Shown here one piece after another: positions 1-6,999 of a stretch of DNA of 64,000 nucleotides. Every line of letters begins with the position of its first letter. The stretch's first letter is position 1. Below the pieces are notes generated by a model. It had not been told where the DNA came from. It searched no databases and saw only the letters and a list, made by a program, of their open reading frames with translations. The position numbers were made by a program, and so were the translations under genes. Source of the DNA: Mycobacterium sp. ELW1 (lineage in GTDB: Bacteria > Actinomycetota > Actinomycetes > Mycobacteriales > Mycobacteriaceae); assembly GCF_008329905.1 (NCBI RefSeq), contig NZ_CP032155.1:5022001-5086000 (forward strand), written 5' to 3'.

Positions 1-2
1 TT

Positions 3-488
3 GCCTCTTTTTACGACGCCACCCGTTCGCGGGTGTACGGACTGGTCACCCGCGTACTGCGGGACCAGGGCTACAGCGAAGAGACGACCCAGGACGTCTA
101 CCTGCAGGTATGGCGGACCGCGGAAAGCTACGACCCGGCCTCGGGCAGCGCGGTTGCGTGGCTGCTGACGCTGGCGCACCGCCGCGCCGTGGACCGGGTC
201 CGCTCCGAGCAGGCCGCCACGCAGCGCGAGTCCCGGTATGGCGCGGCCAGCGTCGAGCCGCCGCTGGACCACGTCGCCGACGCGGTGATCACCGAAGACG
301 AACGGCGACAGGTGACCGCCTGCCTCGACGGGCTCACCGAAGTACAGCGCGAGTGCATCGAACTGGCCTATTACCAAGGAATGACCTACGTGCAGGTGTC
401 GGAGCGCCTGGCCGCCAACCTGGCTACGGTGAAGTCCCGAATGCGCGATGCGCTTCGTGGCCTGCGTAATTGTTTGGGTGTGCGATGA
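3..488 (+). CDS. sigK: ECF sigma factor SigK (5' end outside window)
   Basis: Extracytoplasmic-function RNA polymerase sigma factor. The reading frame is open from the first bases of the window (A-S-F-Y-D-A-T-R-S-R then V-Y-G-L), so the true start lies upstream; about 162 residues are visible against roughly 187 in mycobacterial SigK. Sigma region 2 is seen around EETTQDVYLQVWRTAESYDP and region 4 around MTYVQVSERLAANLATVKSR, a helix-turn-helix. The stop overlaps the next start as ATGA, so it is translationally coupled to its membrane anti-sigma factor. In tuberculosis-complex species SigK drives mpt70/mpt83-type genes; targets here cannot be judged. Confidence 0.9.
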   Translation, partial: ASFYDATRSRVYGLVTRVLRDQGYSEETTQDVYLQVWRTAESYDPASGSAVAWLLTLAHRRAVDRVRSEQAATQRESRYGAASVEPPLDHVADAVITEDERRQVTACLDGLTEVQRECIELAYYQGMTYVQVSERLAANLATVKSRMRDALRGLRNCLGVR

Positions 489-1216
489 CTGAACCACACG
501 AAAGCGACTTGCTGGAGCTGGCGGTGCCGTATGCGCTGCATGCGGTGTCCGACGCTGAGCGCGACGAGATCGAGGACCGCCTGGCACGGCTGGCGCGGCC
601 CGAAGCCGACGCGTTCTACGACGAGGTGCGGGCCGTCCGCGAGACGATGGCCGTCGTCTCCGCGGTCAGCGCCAGTGAACCGCCTGAGGATCTGCGGCGC
701 CGGCTGTTGTCCGCGGTGGCCGATGACAACGTGCGCAGTCTGCCTGTGGCTCAACCTGATTCGACCGGCAATCGCTGGCGGGGCCCGGTGTTGGCGGTGG
801 CGGCGGCGCTGGTGATCGGCCTGGGCGCCGTTGGCGTCGGCATCGCATTGCGCCCGGAACCGGCGAAAGTGTCGACCGCGCAGCAGGTCTTCGCCGCGCC
901 CGACGTGCACACCATCTCCGGTGCGATCCCGGGCGGCGGCACCGCGACGGTGGTGTTCTCCCGTGAGAAGAACGCCGGCGTGCTGGTGATGAACGACGTG
1001 CCGAAACCGGCACCGGGCACGGTGTATCAGATGTGGCTGGTCAGCAACAGCGGCGCCACGTCCGCCGGGACGATGGACGACAAGGCGGTGACGCCGTCGA
1101 CGACGGCGGTGCTGCCGGATCTCGGCGGGTCCACGGCGCTGAAGTTCACCGTCGAACCCGGAGCAGGCTCGCCGCAGCCGACCGGCCAGGTCGTGGCCGA
1201 ACTTCCGCTGGTCTAA
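485..1216 (+). CDS. rskA: Anti-sigma-K factor RskA
   Basis: Membrane anti-sigma factor that would hold SigK inactive and release it after regulated proteolysis. The 243-residue protein has a cytosolic N-terminal anti-sigma domain (about residues 1-75, beginning ESDLLELAVPYALHAVSDAE), one transmembrane helix at about 100-122, and an extracytoplasmic RskA C-terminal domain (about 135-243). ATG 485 is chosen because it overlaps the sigK stop (ATGA); the frame is open a few codons further upstream. The stop codon overlaps the convergent ligase stop by three bases. Confidence 0.92.
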   Translation: MTEPHESDLLELAVPYALHAVSDAERDEIEDRLARLARPEADAFYDEVRAVRETMAVVSAVSASEPPEDLRRRLLSAVADDNVRSLPVAQPDSTGNRWRGPVLAVAAALVIGLGAVGVGIALRPEPAKVSTAQQVFAAPDVHTISGAIPGGGTATVVFSREKNAGVLVMNDVPKPAPGTVYQMWLVSNSGATSAGTMDDKAVTPSTTAVLPDLGGSTALKFTVEPGAGSPQPTGQVVAELPLV

Positions 1217-2307
1217 CGTTCCAGCGTCGCGTGCGCGGCGACGGCGATGACGTCGGCGATCTCGTGTCGCTGCCGCCACGCGGCGCGCTGCCGCATCGCC
1301 CCGTTGCCGTCCCGAAGCAGGCGACCCATCTCGGCGTGCACCCATTCGCTGTCGCCGAGTTCGTCCAATGCCGGCTGCAGCAGGCCCAGCCACTCGCCCA
1401 AGACCCGTGACGTCGGGGCCGTCGCCCACCCCTCGATCACGTCGATCGTCTGGCCGTCCAATCCGTCGTGCGCGGCCTTCCAGTAGGCGGCGCGCAGGAT
1501 GTGATCGTCGACCTTGGGTGCCTTCTGGCCGCCGCGGTCGGCGGCCAGCGCGGTCATCACCGCGGCCCGGCTCAGTGTCGCCAGCAGGACGGTCTCGGCC
1601 GCGGTGGCCGGGACGTCGGAGACCCGGATCTCGACCGTCGGGAACTTCTTGGACGGCCGCACGTCCCAATAGACCATACCCTCGTCGAGCATGGCGCCCG
1701 AGTCGTTCATCAGCGCGACGATCGCGTCGTAATGCTCGGCCGAATCGAAGTGCGGCGGCGGGCCTGCGCTGGGCCAGCGACCCCACAGCACGCTGCGCCA
1801 ACTCGCGTGGCCACTATCGGCGTTGCGGTAGATCGCCGAGTTCGCGGTCAGGGCCAACAACATCGGCAGCCACGGTCGCAGCCAGTTGCTGACGGCGATG
1901 GCCGCGTCGCGGTCGGGCACCTCCACGTGGACGTGGCATCCGCAGATGCCCTGCTCGTGGGCGATCATGCCGAACCGCTCCCCGATCTCCCGGTACCGCG
2001 GGGTGTCGGTCAGCGGAAAGCTGTGCGGCACCGTGGGCGGCAGACCGACGGCGAGCAGTTGCGCCCCAGCCTTCTCGGCGGACTCGGCGGCGACCGCCCG
2101 GAGTTCGTGGATCTGTTGGCGCAGTTGCGAACTCGTCTGGGCCACTTCGGTGGCGGTCTCGACTTGGCAGGAGGTCAGCTCCAGTTGGAGGTCCACACCG
2201 CGCTCGGCCGCGTACTTGGCGACCTCGGTATTGCGGGCGACCGGTTCACCGGTGCTGGGATCGACGAGGAGGAATTCCTCCTCCACGCCGACGCTGGGGA
2301 GATTCAC
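1213..2307 (-). CDS. Carboxylate-amine ligase, glutamate-cysteine ligase type 2 family
   Basis: A 364-residue ATP-dependent carboxylate-amine ligase of the YbdK/GCS2 family, which forms amide bonds such as gamma-glutamyl-cysteine. The start was set at a GTG giving V-N-L-P-S-V-G-V-E-E-E-F, because the family begins with the conserved G-V-E-E-E-F metal/ATP-binding motif; the open frame extends to 2541 but upstream residues do not look like the family. Other family motifs are LELTSCQVETAT and the histidine-rich CGCHVHVEVPD. It resembles M. tuberculosis Rv0433 from memory. It is convergent with rskA and divergent from the F420 oxidoreductase. The substrate is not defined. Confidence 0.85.
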   Translation of the reverse strand: MNLPSVGVEEEFLLVDPSTGEPVARNTEVAKYAAERGVDLQLELTSCQVETATEVAQTSSQLRQQIHELRAVAAESAEKAGAQLLAVGLPPTVPHSFPLTDTPRYREIGERFGMIAHEQGICGCHVHVEVPDRDAAIAVSNWLRPWLPMLLALTANSAIYRNADSGHASWRSVLWGRWPSAGPPPHFDSAEHYDAIVALMNDSGAMLDEGMVYWDVRPSKKFPTVEIRVSDVPATAAETVLLATLSRAAVMTALAADRGGQKAPKVDDHILRAAYWKAAHDGLDGQTIDVIEGWATAPTSRVLGEWLGLLQPALDELGDSEWVHAEMGRLLRDGNGAMRQRAAWRQRHEIADVIAVAAHATLER

Positions 2308-2421
2308 GAAGCACAGGCATGCCCCCACCACGGTGTGGTCAAACCCGAGTCGCAGGTCACCCGTGCCACATACCGAGACCGGCGCTGTCGATCGCTGTGA
2401 CCCCGGCCATAGCATGCCGGG

Positions 2422-3255
2422 ATGGTCAGAGACTTTCGCTTCGGCATCGGTGTGCGGTCGGTCAAGTCGGCACATCGGCTGCGCGAAACGGTGCGCAGAT
2501 TCGAAGATCTGGGCTTCGACGTTCTGCATGTCCCGGACCATCTCGGCCGGTTCGGCGTGCCCGCGCCGTTCCCCACCATGGTGGCCGCGGCCGAGGCCGC
2601 CACGACCATGCGGGTGGGGACGTTCGTGATCAATGCGGCGTTCTACAAACCGGCGCTACTGGCCCGCGACGCCGTCGCCGTCGACGTCCTCAGCGAGGGC
2701 CGCCTCGACCTCGGGTTGGGCACCGGCTACGTGCGCGAGGAGTTCGAGGCCGCCGAGATGCCGTACCCGAGCGCCGGCGAGCGGGTGGACCATCTGCGGC
2801 ACACCACGCAGTACCTGAAGCAGACCGCGCCGACGATCCCGATCCTGATCGCCGGTAACGGCGACCGGGTGCTGCGCATCGCCGCCCTGCATGCCGACAT
2901 CATCGGACTGACCGGGGGCGGGGTGCCGGACTACCCGGGCCATGACCCGCTGGCCGAGCGCATCGACTTCGTGCGTCGCGCGGCCGGCGACCGGTTCGCC
3001 GACCTCGAGTTGAACATCGCGATCACCGGGGTGCCGACGGATTCCTCGGGCATCCCGGATCTGGCGCTGACCCGCGGGTACGCCCCGGACGCCACCGAGG
3101 AGCAGCTGCTGGCGCTGCCGACCGTGCTGACGGGAACGCCGCGGGACATCGCCGACACCCTGCGGGCGCGGCGCGAGGACTACGGCATCACCTACTTCAC
3201 CGTGCAGGACTACCACGCCGAGTACTTCGCGAAAGTCATAGCGGAACTCCGCTAA
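2422..3255 (+). CDS. LLM-class F420-dependent oxidoreductase
   Basis: A 277-residue luciferase-like monooxygenase-fold protein (TIM barrel), of the mycobacterial subgroup expected to use coenzyme F420. Typical motifs are DVLHVPDHLG near residue 35, SEGRLDLGLGTGYVREEFEA near 95, and PILIAGNGDRVLRIAALHAD in the middle of the protein, as in the family's cofactor pocket. The start ATG lies 114 bp from the divergent ligase start, so the two may share a promoter region. The substrate is unknown. Cofactor use is inferred from the lineage and family rather than from a decisive motif. Confidence 0.85.
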   Translation: MVRDFRFGIGVRSVKSAHRLRETVRRFEDLGFDVLHVPDHLGRFGVPAPFPTMVAAAEAATTMRVGTFVINAAFYKPALLARDAVAVDVLSEGRLDLGLGTGYVREEFEAAEMPYPSAGERVDHLRHTTQYLKQTAPTIPILIAGNGDRVLRIAALHADIIGLTGGGVPDYPGHDPLAERIDFVRRAAGDRFADLELNIAITGVPTDSSGIPDLALTRGYAPDATEEQLLALPTVLTGTPRDIADTLRARREDYGITYFTVQDYHAEYFAKVIAELR

Positions 3256-3309
3256 TGGGTTTGCGAGGCCGTCGGATTGGCAATGGCTCCACGATTGGAG
3301 GCGTACAGC

Positions 3310-3588
3310 ATGGCGGTTTTGCAAGGCTATTCGACGGAACACGACGGTTATGACGACGGCAGGATGCAGCGCGCTGAGGGCGTTCTCGTGGGTTTGAGGC
3401 GGTGCTCGGTGGATGCGGCATCCGGGGAGATCGACCAGGTGTCGCGGCGACACCACCTGGACGGTAGGCGGGTGGCCCAGGCTCTGGTCCGGTTGGCTCA
3501 GGACGTGGAGCCCGAGGCGGACAGCAATGCGACGGCCGTTGCCCGCTTCGAGTGGGGCGCCCTGCTGGCGGGAGGCCGACGATCATGA
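3310..3588 (+). CDS. Small ANTAR-domain protein
   Basis: A 92-residue protein with an ANTAR-like RNA-binding helical bundle (ERAEGVLVGLRR-type motif: Q-R-A-E-G-V-L-V-G-L-R-R-C-S, then R-H-H-L-D-G-R-R-V-A-Q-A-L-V-R-L). ANTAR domains bind paired hairpins in mRNA and act as antiterminators. The start at 3310 is supported by GGAGG eight bases upstream. There is no GAF or receiver domain, so it is a stand-alone ANTAR protein. Its stop overlaps the next small gene as ATGA. Regulatory targets are unknown. Confidence 0.6.
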   Translation: MAVLQGYSTEHDGYDDGRMQRAEGVLVGLRRCSVDAASGEIDQVSRRHHLDGRRVAQALVRLAQDVEPEADSNATAVARFEWGALLAGGRRS

Positions 3589-3695
3589 TGCGCCGTTTCG
3601 CGGCCTGGGTTCGTCAGGGCTACCCCAAGGTCGCGCCGACGCACGGCCACAGCTACCTGGTTGCGCTGTACTCGCCGCGCGGTGCGGTGCGCTGA
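3585..3695 (+). CDS. Very small protein, DUF3349-like N-terminus
   Basis: A 36-residue ORF starting within the ANTAR gene's stop (ATGA) with GGGAGG about ten bases upstream. The segment W-V-R-Q-G-Y-P-x-x-x-P-x-x-x-x-x-Y-L-V-A-L resembles the start of mycobacterial DUF3349 proteins (W-L-R-A-G-Y-P-x-G-x-P), which are normally about 100 residues. It may therefore be a short paralogue or a truncated one. The position suggests co-translation with the ANTAR protein. Function unknown. Confidence 0.45.
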   Translation: MMRRFAAWVRQGYPKVAPTHGHSYLVALYSPRGAVR

Positions 3696-3748
3696 CCCGC
3701 TGGAATGACGGGGGCGCCGCCGGCAGGCGGTAAGCTCCCAGCCGTTGC

Positions 3749-3824
3749 GCCCCCGTAGCTCAGGGGATAGAGCACGGCTCTCCTAAAGCCGGTGTCGCAG
3801 GTTCGAATCCTGCCGGGGGCACCA
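3749..3824 (+). tRNA. tRNA-Arg (anticodon CCU)
   Basis: A complete cloverleaf. The acceptor stem GCCCCCG pairs with CGGGGGC, the anticodon stem CGGCT/AGCCG encloses loop CTCCTAA with anticodon CCT, and the T-arm GCAGGTTCGAATCCTGC is standard. The 3' CCA is encoded at 3822-3824. It decodes AGG. The last 26 bases are repeated at 13807-13832, so this gene is the attachment site of the integrated element, which supplied the present 3' end. Confidence 0.95.
3797..3822 (+). repeat. attL core repeat of the integrated element
   Basis: Twenty-six bases covering the T-arm and 3' acceptor strand of the tRNA-Arg gene. They are identical to 13807-13832 and lie exactly 10,010 bp apart. Identity stops at both edges: C versus G before the repeat and C versus T after it. 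A tyrosine integrase lies next to the other copy. Confidence 0.93.
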
Positions 3825-3846
3825 GGTCAGACCATGTTTTCGCATC

Positions 3847-3909
3847 GCCGTGCAATTCAGATGCTATCCGGTTCCTGGCATTTCACGCCGAATCAAGTGG
3901 CTGGCATTT
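3847..3909. promoter_or_regulatory. Candidate integrase arm-type sites, left end
   Basis: Inside the left end, GCCGTGCAAT (3847-3856) is identical to a copy near attR (13683-13692), and CTGGCATTT occurs twice (3875-3883 and 3901-3909). Lambda-type integrases bind short arm repeats flanking the core, so these are candidates. No gene is evident between the tRNA and 4103. Confidence 0.35.
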
Positions 3910-4102
3910 TCCCGTCACCGTACTCATCTGGTCGGTAGGCTCATTCGCACATGACCGTCACAAGGTGACCGCTCACCGAGATTCATCTCGGGCGCACCCG
4001 CAAGAGCCGGGCAGCGCGGCGGGTATCGACGGGCCGGACGCGGCGCTGGCTAAGGGCGACCGCGAGCTTCTTGCTGCTGTCCGCCCGAAAGGTCAAACCC
4101 CG

Positions 4103-4339
4103 ATGTCCCATCCCCAGGCCACCGCCCAGGCCACACAACGCACCACCCGCTCCACGGCACGCCGACACCCCTGCGCCGACGCGATGCTGTCGACCTCCGA
4201 CGCCGCCGAATATCTCGGCGTCGGCGTGAGCACGTTGCGGAAGTGGCAGGGCCAGGGCCGCATCCAGCCGGTCCGTGTCGGCGACAAACTGTTGCGCTGG
4301 CGCATCGCCGACCTCGACAAGTTCGTCAGCGCCGCCTAA
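4103..4339 (+). CDS. Excisionase-like helix-turn-helix protein
   Basis: A 78-residue protein whose last 50 residues form a MerR/excisionase winged helix: L-S-T-S-D-A-A-E-Y-L-G-V-G-V-S-T-L-R-K-W, then G-R-I-x-P-V-R-V-G-D-K-L-L-R-W. Such proteins bend DNA at att sites and steer the integrase toward excision, or act as regulators. ATG 4103 has GAAAGG upstream; the frame continues to 3965 and an internal ATG at 4184 starts directly at the domain. It is the first gene after attL, as expected for Xis. Confidence 0.75.
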   Translation: MSHPQATAQATQRTTRSTARRHPCADAMLSTSDAAEYLGVGVSTLRKWQGQGRIQPVRVGDKLLRWRIADLDKFVSAA

Positions 4340-4409
4340 CCCCCCGTCCAAGCGACAGCCCCGGCGCGCGCTGGGCGGGCCGGGGCAGTCATGACCCTGC
4401 GAGATCACT

Positions 4410-5102
4410 GTGAATTCTACCGGCGTCATCGACAAGTTCAACGGTTGGCTCGATGTCGTCCTGCGCGAGGAGAAGCTCACCGGCATGGACAAGGCCATCC
4501 TCGCCGCCGTCGCCGTGTTCTACACCCGCAACGGGGAGCCATCGTTCGCCGTCCGACAGTCGACGTTGGCCGACCGGTGCGGCACCACCGAACGCAGCGT
4601 GCGCCGTGCCTTCTGTGCCGCAACAGATCTCGGCTACCTGCTGCTGGTGGAGGAGCGCCAGCGTGGGCGCGGCCATCGGGGCGGTGATCGTTACGCGTTG
4701 TCGCTACCTGAAAGACCGGACACATGTGTCCGCTATTCCGGGGGGAAATACCGGACACATGCGCCGAAATTACCGGACACATGTGTCCGGAAAGACCGGA
4801 CAAAACCGACACCAAAAACGGTGTCTCACATGCGGAAACGCAAACCCCACGGGTTTCTTACGGGTTTAAGACGGGTACGGCCCCACCCCCAAAGCGCTGC
4901 CAGGAGCACCTCCACCACCCCAACCCTCCTGGCTGCGGTCCCTGCAAACAAGCCCGCGAAAACGCCGAGCGGTGGGAAGCCGAGCGCGCCGAGTGGATGC
5001 GGGGCGAGGCTGAGCAACGACGCGCCGCCATCGCCGGATGCGATCTGTGCGACGAATACGGAGACCTCCTCGGCGCTGACGGAGTCACCACCGACCCGGT
5101 GA
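4410..5102 (+). CDS. Replication-initiator-like winged-helix protein with internal iterons
   Basis: A 230-codon frame. The first 100 residues form a winged helix as in phage replication proteins (KAILAAVAVFYTRNG, then QSTLADRCGTTERSVRRA and LGYLLLVEERQRGRG). After about residue 103 the frame passes through DNA repeats that read as repeated P-D-T-C-V-R, and then loses protein-like character. From about 4860 to 5152 the -1 frame looks genuinely coding (see 4724-5152). The gene therefore either ends in a poorly conserved tail, is frameshifted, or needs a programmed shift. The layout recalls lambda O, whose gene contains the origin. Confidence 0.6.
   Translation: MNSTGVIDKFNGWLDVVLREEKLTGMDKAILAAVAVFYTRNGEPSFAVRQSTLADRCGTTERSVRRAFCAATDLGYLLLVEERQRGRGHRGGDRYALSLPERPDTCVRYSGGKYRTHAPKLPDTCVRKDRTKPTPKTVSHMRKRKPHGFLTGLRRVRPHPQSAARSTSTTPTLLAAVPANKPAKTPSGGKPSAPSGCGARLSNDAPPSPDAICATNTETSSALTESPPTR
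4717..4802. repeat. Palindromic iterons, candidate replication origin of the element
   Basis: The 16-bp perfect palindrome CGGACACATGTGTCCG occurs at 4717-4732 and 4774-4789. A variant, CGGACACATGCGCCG, lies at 4752-4766 and a half site, CCGGACA, at 4796-4802. The last three units start 22-23 bp apart. A small hairpin GACACC/GGTGTC follows at 4808-4825. The repeats lie inside the replication-protein-like gene and are locally AT-richer than their surroundings, as expected of an initiator-binding origin. Confidence 0.55.
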
Positions 5103-5152
5103 TCCGATGCCGCCACGTCGCCACGGCCCCGAGAGCGGAGGCCTCAACGTGA
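4724..5152 (+). CDS. Cysteine-rich phage protein in the overlapping frame
   Basis: This 142-codon frame overlaps the preceding gene. Its second half has real protein character: R-C-Q-E-H-L-H-H-P-N-P-P-G-C-G-P-C, a charged helix (ARENAERWEAERAEWMRGEA), then G-C-D-L-C-D-E-Y-G-D-L-L-G and I-R-C-R-H-V, giving several Cys/His pairs that could bind zinc. Its stop TGA overlaps the GTG start at 5149 (GTGA), which is strong evidence that this frame is translated at its 3' end. Either it is a separate gene starting at or after 4724, or it is the C-terminus of the 4410 protein reached through a frameshift in the iterons. Confidence 0.55.
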   Translation: MCPLFRGEIPDTCAEITGHMCPERPDKTDTKNGVSHAETQTPRVSYGFKTGTAPPPKRCQEHLHHPNPPGCGPCKQARENAERWEAERAEWMRGEAEQRRAAIAGCDLCDEYGDLLGADGVTTDPVIRCRHVATAPRAEAST

Positions 5153-5355
5153 GCGCCGAAACCCAGCCCACCCCAAGGACTCTCTCAGAGCCTCTCCACG
5201 CCCGCGAGGACACCCTCGGCACCGAGGACACCAGGGAAGCCCCGAACGTCGCTCAGGCGGTCACACGGCTCCAGTGGCCGCTATGCGAGATCTGCGCCCG
5301 ACACCCCGAACTCAGAACCACCCACCACCAACACGATTCGGGGCACACACCATGA
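5149..5355 (+). CDS. Small phage protein, unknown
   Basis: A 68-residue ORF starting at GTG within the upstream stop codon, with GGAGG six bases upstream. The C-terminal part contains L-C-E-I-C-A-R-H-P-E-L-R-T-T-H-H, a CxxC plus His pattern that may bind metal. The N-terminal half is polar and low in complexity. Its stop overlaps the next start (ATGA). I do not recognise the family. Confidence 0.55.
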   Translation: MSAETQPTPRTLSEPLHAREDTLGTEDTREAPNVAQAVTRLQWPLCEICARHPELRTTHHQHDSGHTP

Positions 5356-5714
5356 CTGCGCCGCTGCGCCAACTCGGCGGCTGGTCACTCAACGAGGCCG
5401 TCCAACTGCTGCTGCGGCTCTCTGAGGAGCTGCAGGCCCTCGACACCGAACTCGCAGGCCTGGAGCAGACCGCCGTCGAGGCCGCTGAGGAACTCACCCT
5501 CGCCCACGCCAAGGCCCTCCTCGCCGCCGACGGGGCGCAGGACCAACGGCGAGCCCAGGCCGACGCCGCCACCAGCGACGAACGCCTCGCCGCCAAACTC
5601 GCCGAAACCCTGGTGAGGGTGCAGAAACGCAAGATCGACATCCTGGAGACACGAATCGGCGTGGGCCGCACCATAATCGCCAGCGTCAGAGCCGAGATGG
5701 AGCTAGAACGATGA
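5352..5714 (+). CDS. Coiled-coil phage protein, unknown
   Basis: A 120-residue, nearly all-helical protein (LNEAVQLLLRLSEELQALDT through AAKLAETLVRVQKRKIDILE) with heptad-like leucines, probably a coiled coil. ATG 5352 overlaps the upstream stop; the longer frame upstream is Pro/Arg-rich and unlikely to be coding. The stop again overlaps the next ATG, so the block 5149-6226 is a tightly coupled operon. Function not recognised. Confidence 0.7.
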   Translation: MTAPLRQLGGWSLNEAVQLLLRLSEELQALDTELAGLEQTAVEAAEELTLAHAKALLAADGAQDQRRAQADAATSDERLAAKLAETLVRVQKRKIDILETRIGVGRTIIASVRAEMELER

Positions 5715-6226
5715 TCGCACCCCGCAAGCCCGGCCCGAAACCCGGCACACCAAGCCCACACCGCACCCCACCGCCGCCCAGCTACGAGCCACGACCAGCC
5801 GTACCACACCACCCCGACATCCCAGGCCGACTCCGCGACGAACCATACTGGCGGACAACCGGATTCGTTCCGCTCGTGGGCTGGGTCAACATATTCGAGC
5901 GCGACGGCGTCAAGTGGGCCGCGCCCTGCCCAGGAGTCGCCGTCCAGGAAGCCACCGAGAGCCGCGTCGTCATCCGCGCCACCACCCCCGAAGGCCGCGC
6001 ATACCTCGGCCAAGCCGGGGTTGACGATTGGACTCACAAGCCACTTACCCGACTGGTCTTCACGTTCGTCACCGACGAAGCAGAAATCGTCCCGATCCCA
6101 CGGGCAGGTCTCGAAGTCGACATCCCCCGCGAGAGCCTGTTCCTCGGAGACGAATACCTGGGAACCACAACACAATCCGACTTCGACGACCACGGACAAT
6201 CTTGGGAACCACCCAAACACGGTTAA
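5711..6226 (+). CDS. Hypothetical phage protein
   Basis: A 171-residue protein with a proline-rich N-terminal tail (about residues 1-40) and a compact C-terminal part (about 45-160) that looks like a small beta-rich domain (VNIFERDGVKWAAPCPGVAV, LTRLVFTFVTDEAEIVPIPR). It begins in the stop of the coiled-coil gene. No signal peptide or membrane segment. Family not recognised. Confidence 0.6.
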   Translation: MIAPRKPGPKPGTPSPHRTPPPPSYEPRPAVPHHPDIPGRLRDEPYWRTTGFVPLVGWVNIFERDGVKWAAPCPGVAVQEATESRVVIRATTPEGRAYLGQAGVDDWTHKPLTRLVFTFVTDEAEIVPIPRAGLEVDIPRESLFLGDEYLGTTTQSDFDDHGQSWEPPKHG

Positions 6227-6256
6227 CACCAGCACAGTTCACGAAAGGAACCCACC

Positions 6257-6682
6257 ATGGATAACGAGCACCCAGTCGACTGGAACACCCACCCCTGCTG
6301 CGGCGGCATCGGCGCACACACCCCCGACTGCCCAGCGGCCAACGCACCCCTGAGTGACGCCGACCGGGCCGAGCGGAAACGCATCATCGACGAACGCCTC
6401 CAAGCCCTCAACCCCAAACCCGACGGCACACTGCGCGCCATCGACTACGCCCGCGTCGGCCGCGCCGTCGCCGCCATCGCCGTCGGAGACATCGAAGGCC
6501 TACACGCCGTCACCGTCGAGGCCCGCAAAGCCGGTCGCGGAGGCCAATTCCAGTCGGCAGGATGGTCCGCACTCGCCGAAGCGATGGGCCTACATGACGA
6601 CCCCGACGGCGAGGCCCTGGCCGCGCTACGCACGAACATCGCCCGGCTCACCGCCACAGCAGAATCAGGAGACAACCAATGA
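6257..6682 (+). CDS. Hypothetical phage protein with N-terminal Cys/His motif
   Basis: A 141-residue protein preceded by a good ribosome site (AAAGGA seven bases upstream). The N-terminus has H-P-C-C-G-G-I-G-A-H-T-P-D-C-P, a plausible zinc-knuckle-like cluster. The remainder is helical (ERKRIIDERLQALNPKPDG, RVGRAVAAIAVGDIEGLHAV). Its stop overlaps the next ATG. It resembles small proteins seen in actinophage early regions, but no function can be assigned. Confidence 0.6.
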   Translation: MDNEHPVDWNTHPCCGGIGAHTPDCPAANAPLSDADRAERKRIIDERLQALNPKPDGTLRAIDYARVGRAVAAIAVGDIEGLHAVTVEARKAGRGGQFQSAGWSALAEAMGLHDDPDGEALAALRTNIARLTATAESGDNQ

Positions 6683-6831
6683 CCGTCCGCCGCAACCGAA
6701 CCCGCAACGGTCGCATCGTCGAGCAGCCAAAGCCGCCGCCCATCCCGGGCTACTACGAGCAGTCCGGCGCGATCCTCGCCGCCCTCGGCGTCGTCACCGG
6801 TAATGCTGAAACACGTTCTACTGCACGGTGA
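6679..6831 (+). CDS. 50-residue ORF coupled to the upstream gene
   Basis: It starts in the upstream stop (ATGA). The sequence has a basic N-terminus (M-T-V-R-R-N-R-T-R-N-G-R) and then P-I-P-G-Y-Y-E-Q-S-G-A-I-L-A-A-L-G-V-V-T. After its TGA the same frame stays open to 6999, so it may be one longer gene interrupted by a stop. Unknown. Confidence 0.4.
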   Translation: MTVRRNRTRNGRIVEQPKPPPIPGYYEQSGAILAALGVVTGNAETRSTAR

Positions 6832-6858
6832 CTCATCGGCGATGATCATATCTACGCC

Positions 6859-6999
6859 ATGTGCTGCCGCACAGCACTGGCGCTGATGCGCTCAAATGTG
6901 TTCTGCCGCAACGCCGACATCCAACATCGGCTCGTCATTGAGCTGACCACTCTCCAGCAATCGCACGACTACTTCAACACCACGGAGGTACACGAATGA
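6859..6999 (+). CDS. 46-residue ORF coupled to the scaffold-like gene
   Basis: In the same frame as the 50-residue ORF and downstream of its stop. The sequence is M-C-C-R-T-A-L-A-L-M-R-S-N-V-F-C-R-N-A-D then a helical tail. The stop overlaps the ATG at 6996 (ATGA) and GGAGG lies just before it, which supports translation up to this point. Either a separate small gene or the distal part of the 6679 gene. Confidence 0.4.
   Translation: MCCRTALALMRSNVFCRNADIQHRLVIELTTLQQSHDYFNTTEVHE

Noticed and set aside
4717..4802. Repeats considered as a CRISPR array
   Set aside because: Units are 16-bp palindromes only 22-35 bp apart, few in number and inside a gene; no cas genes are present.
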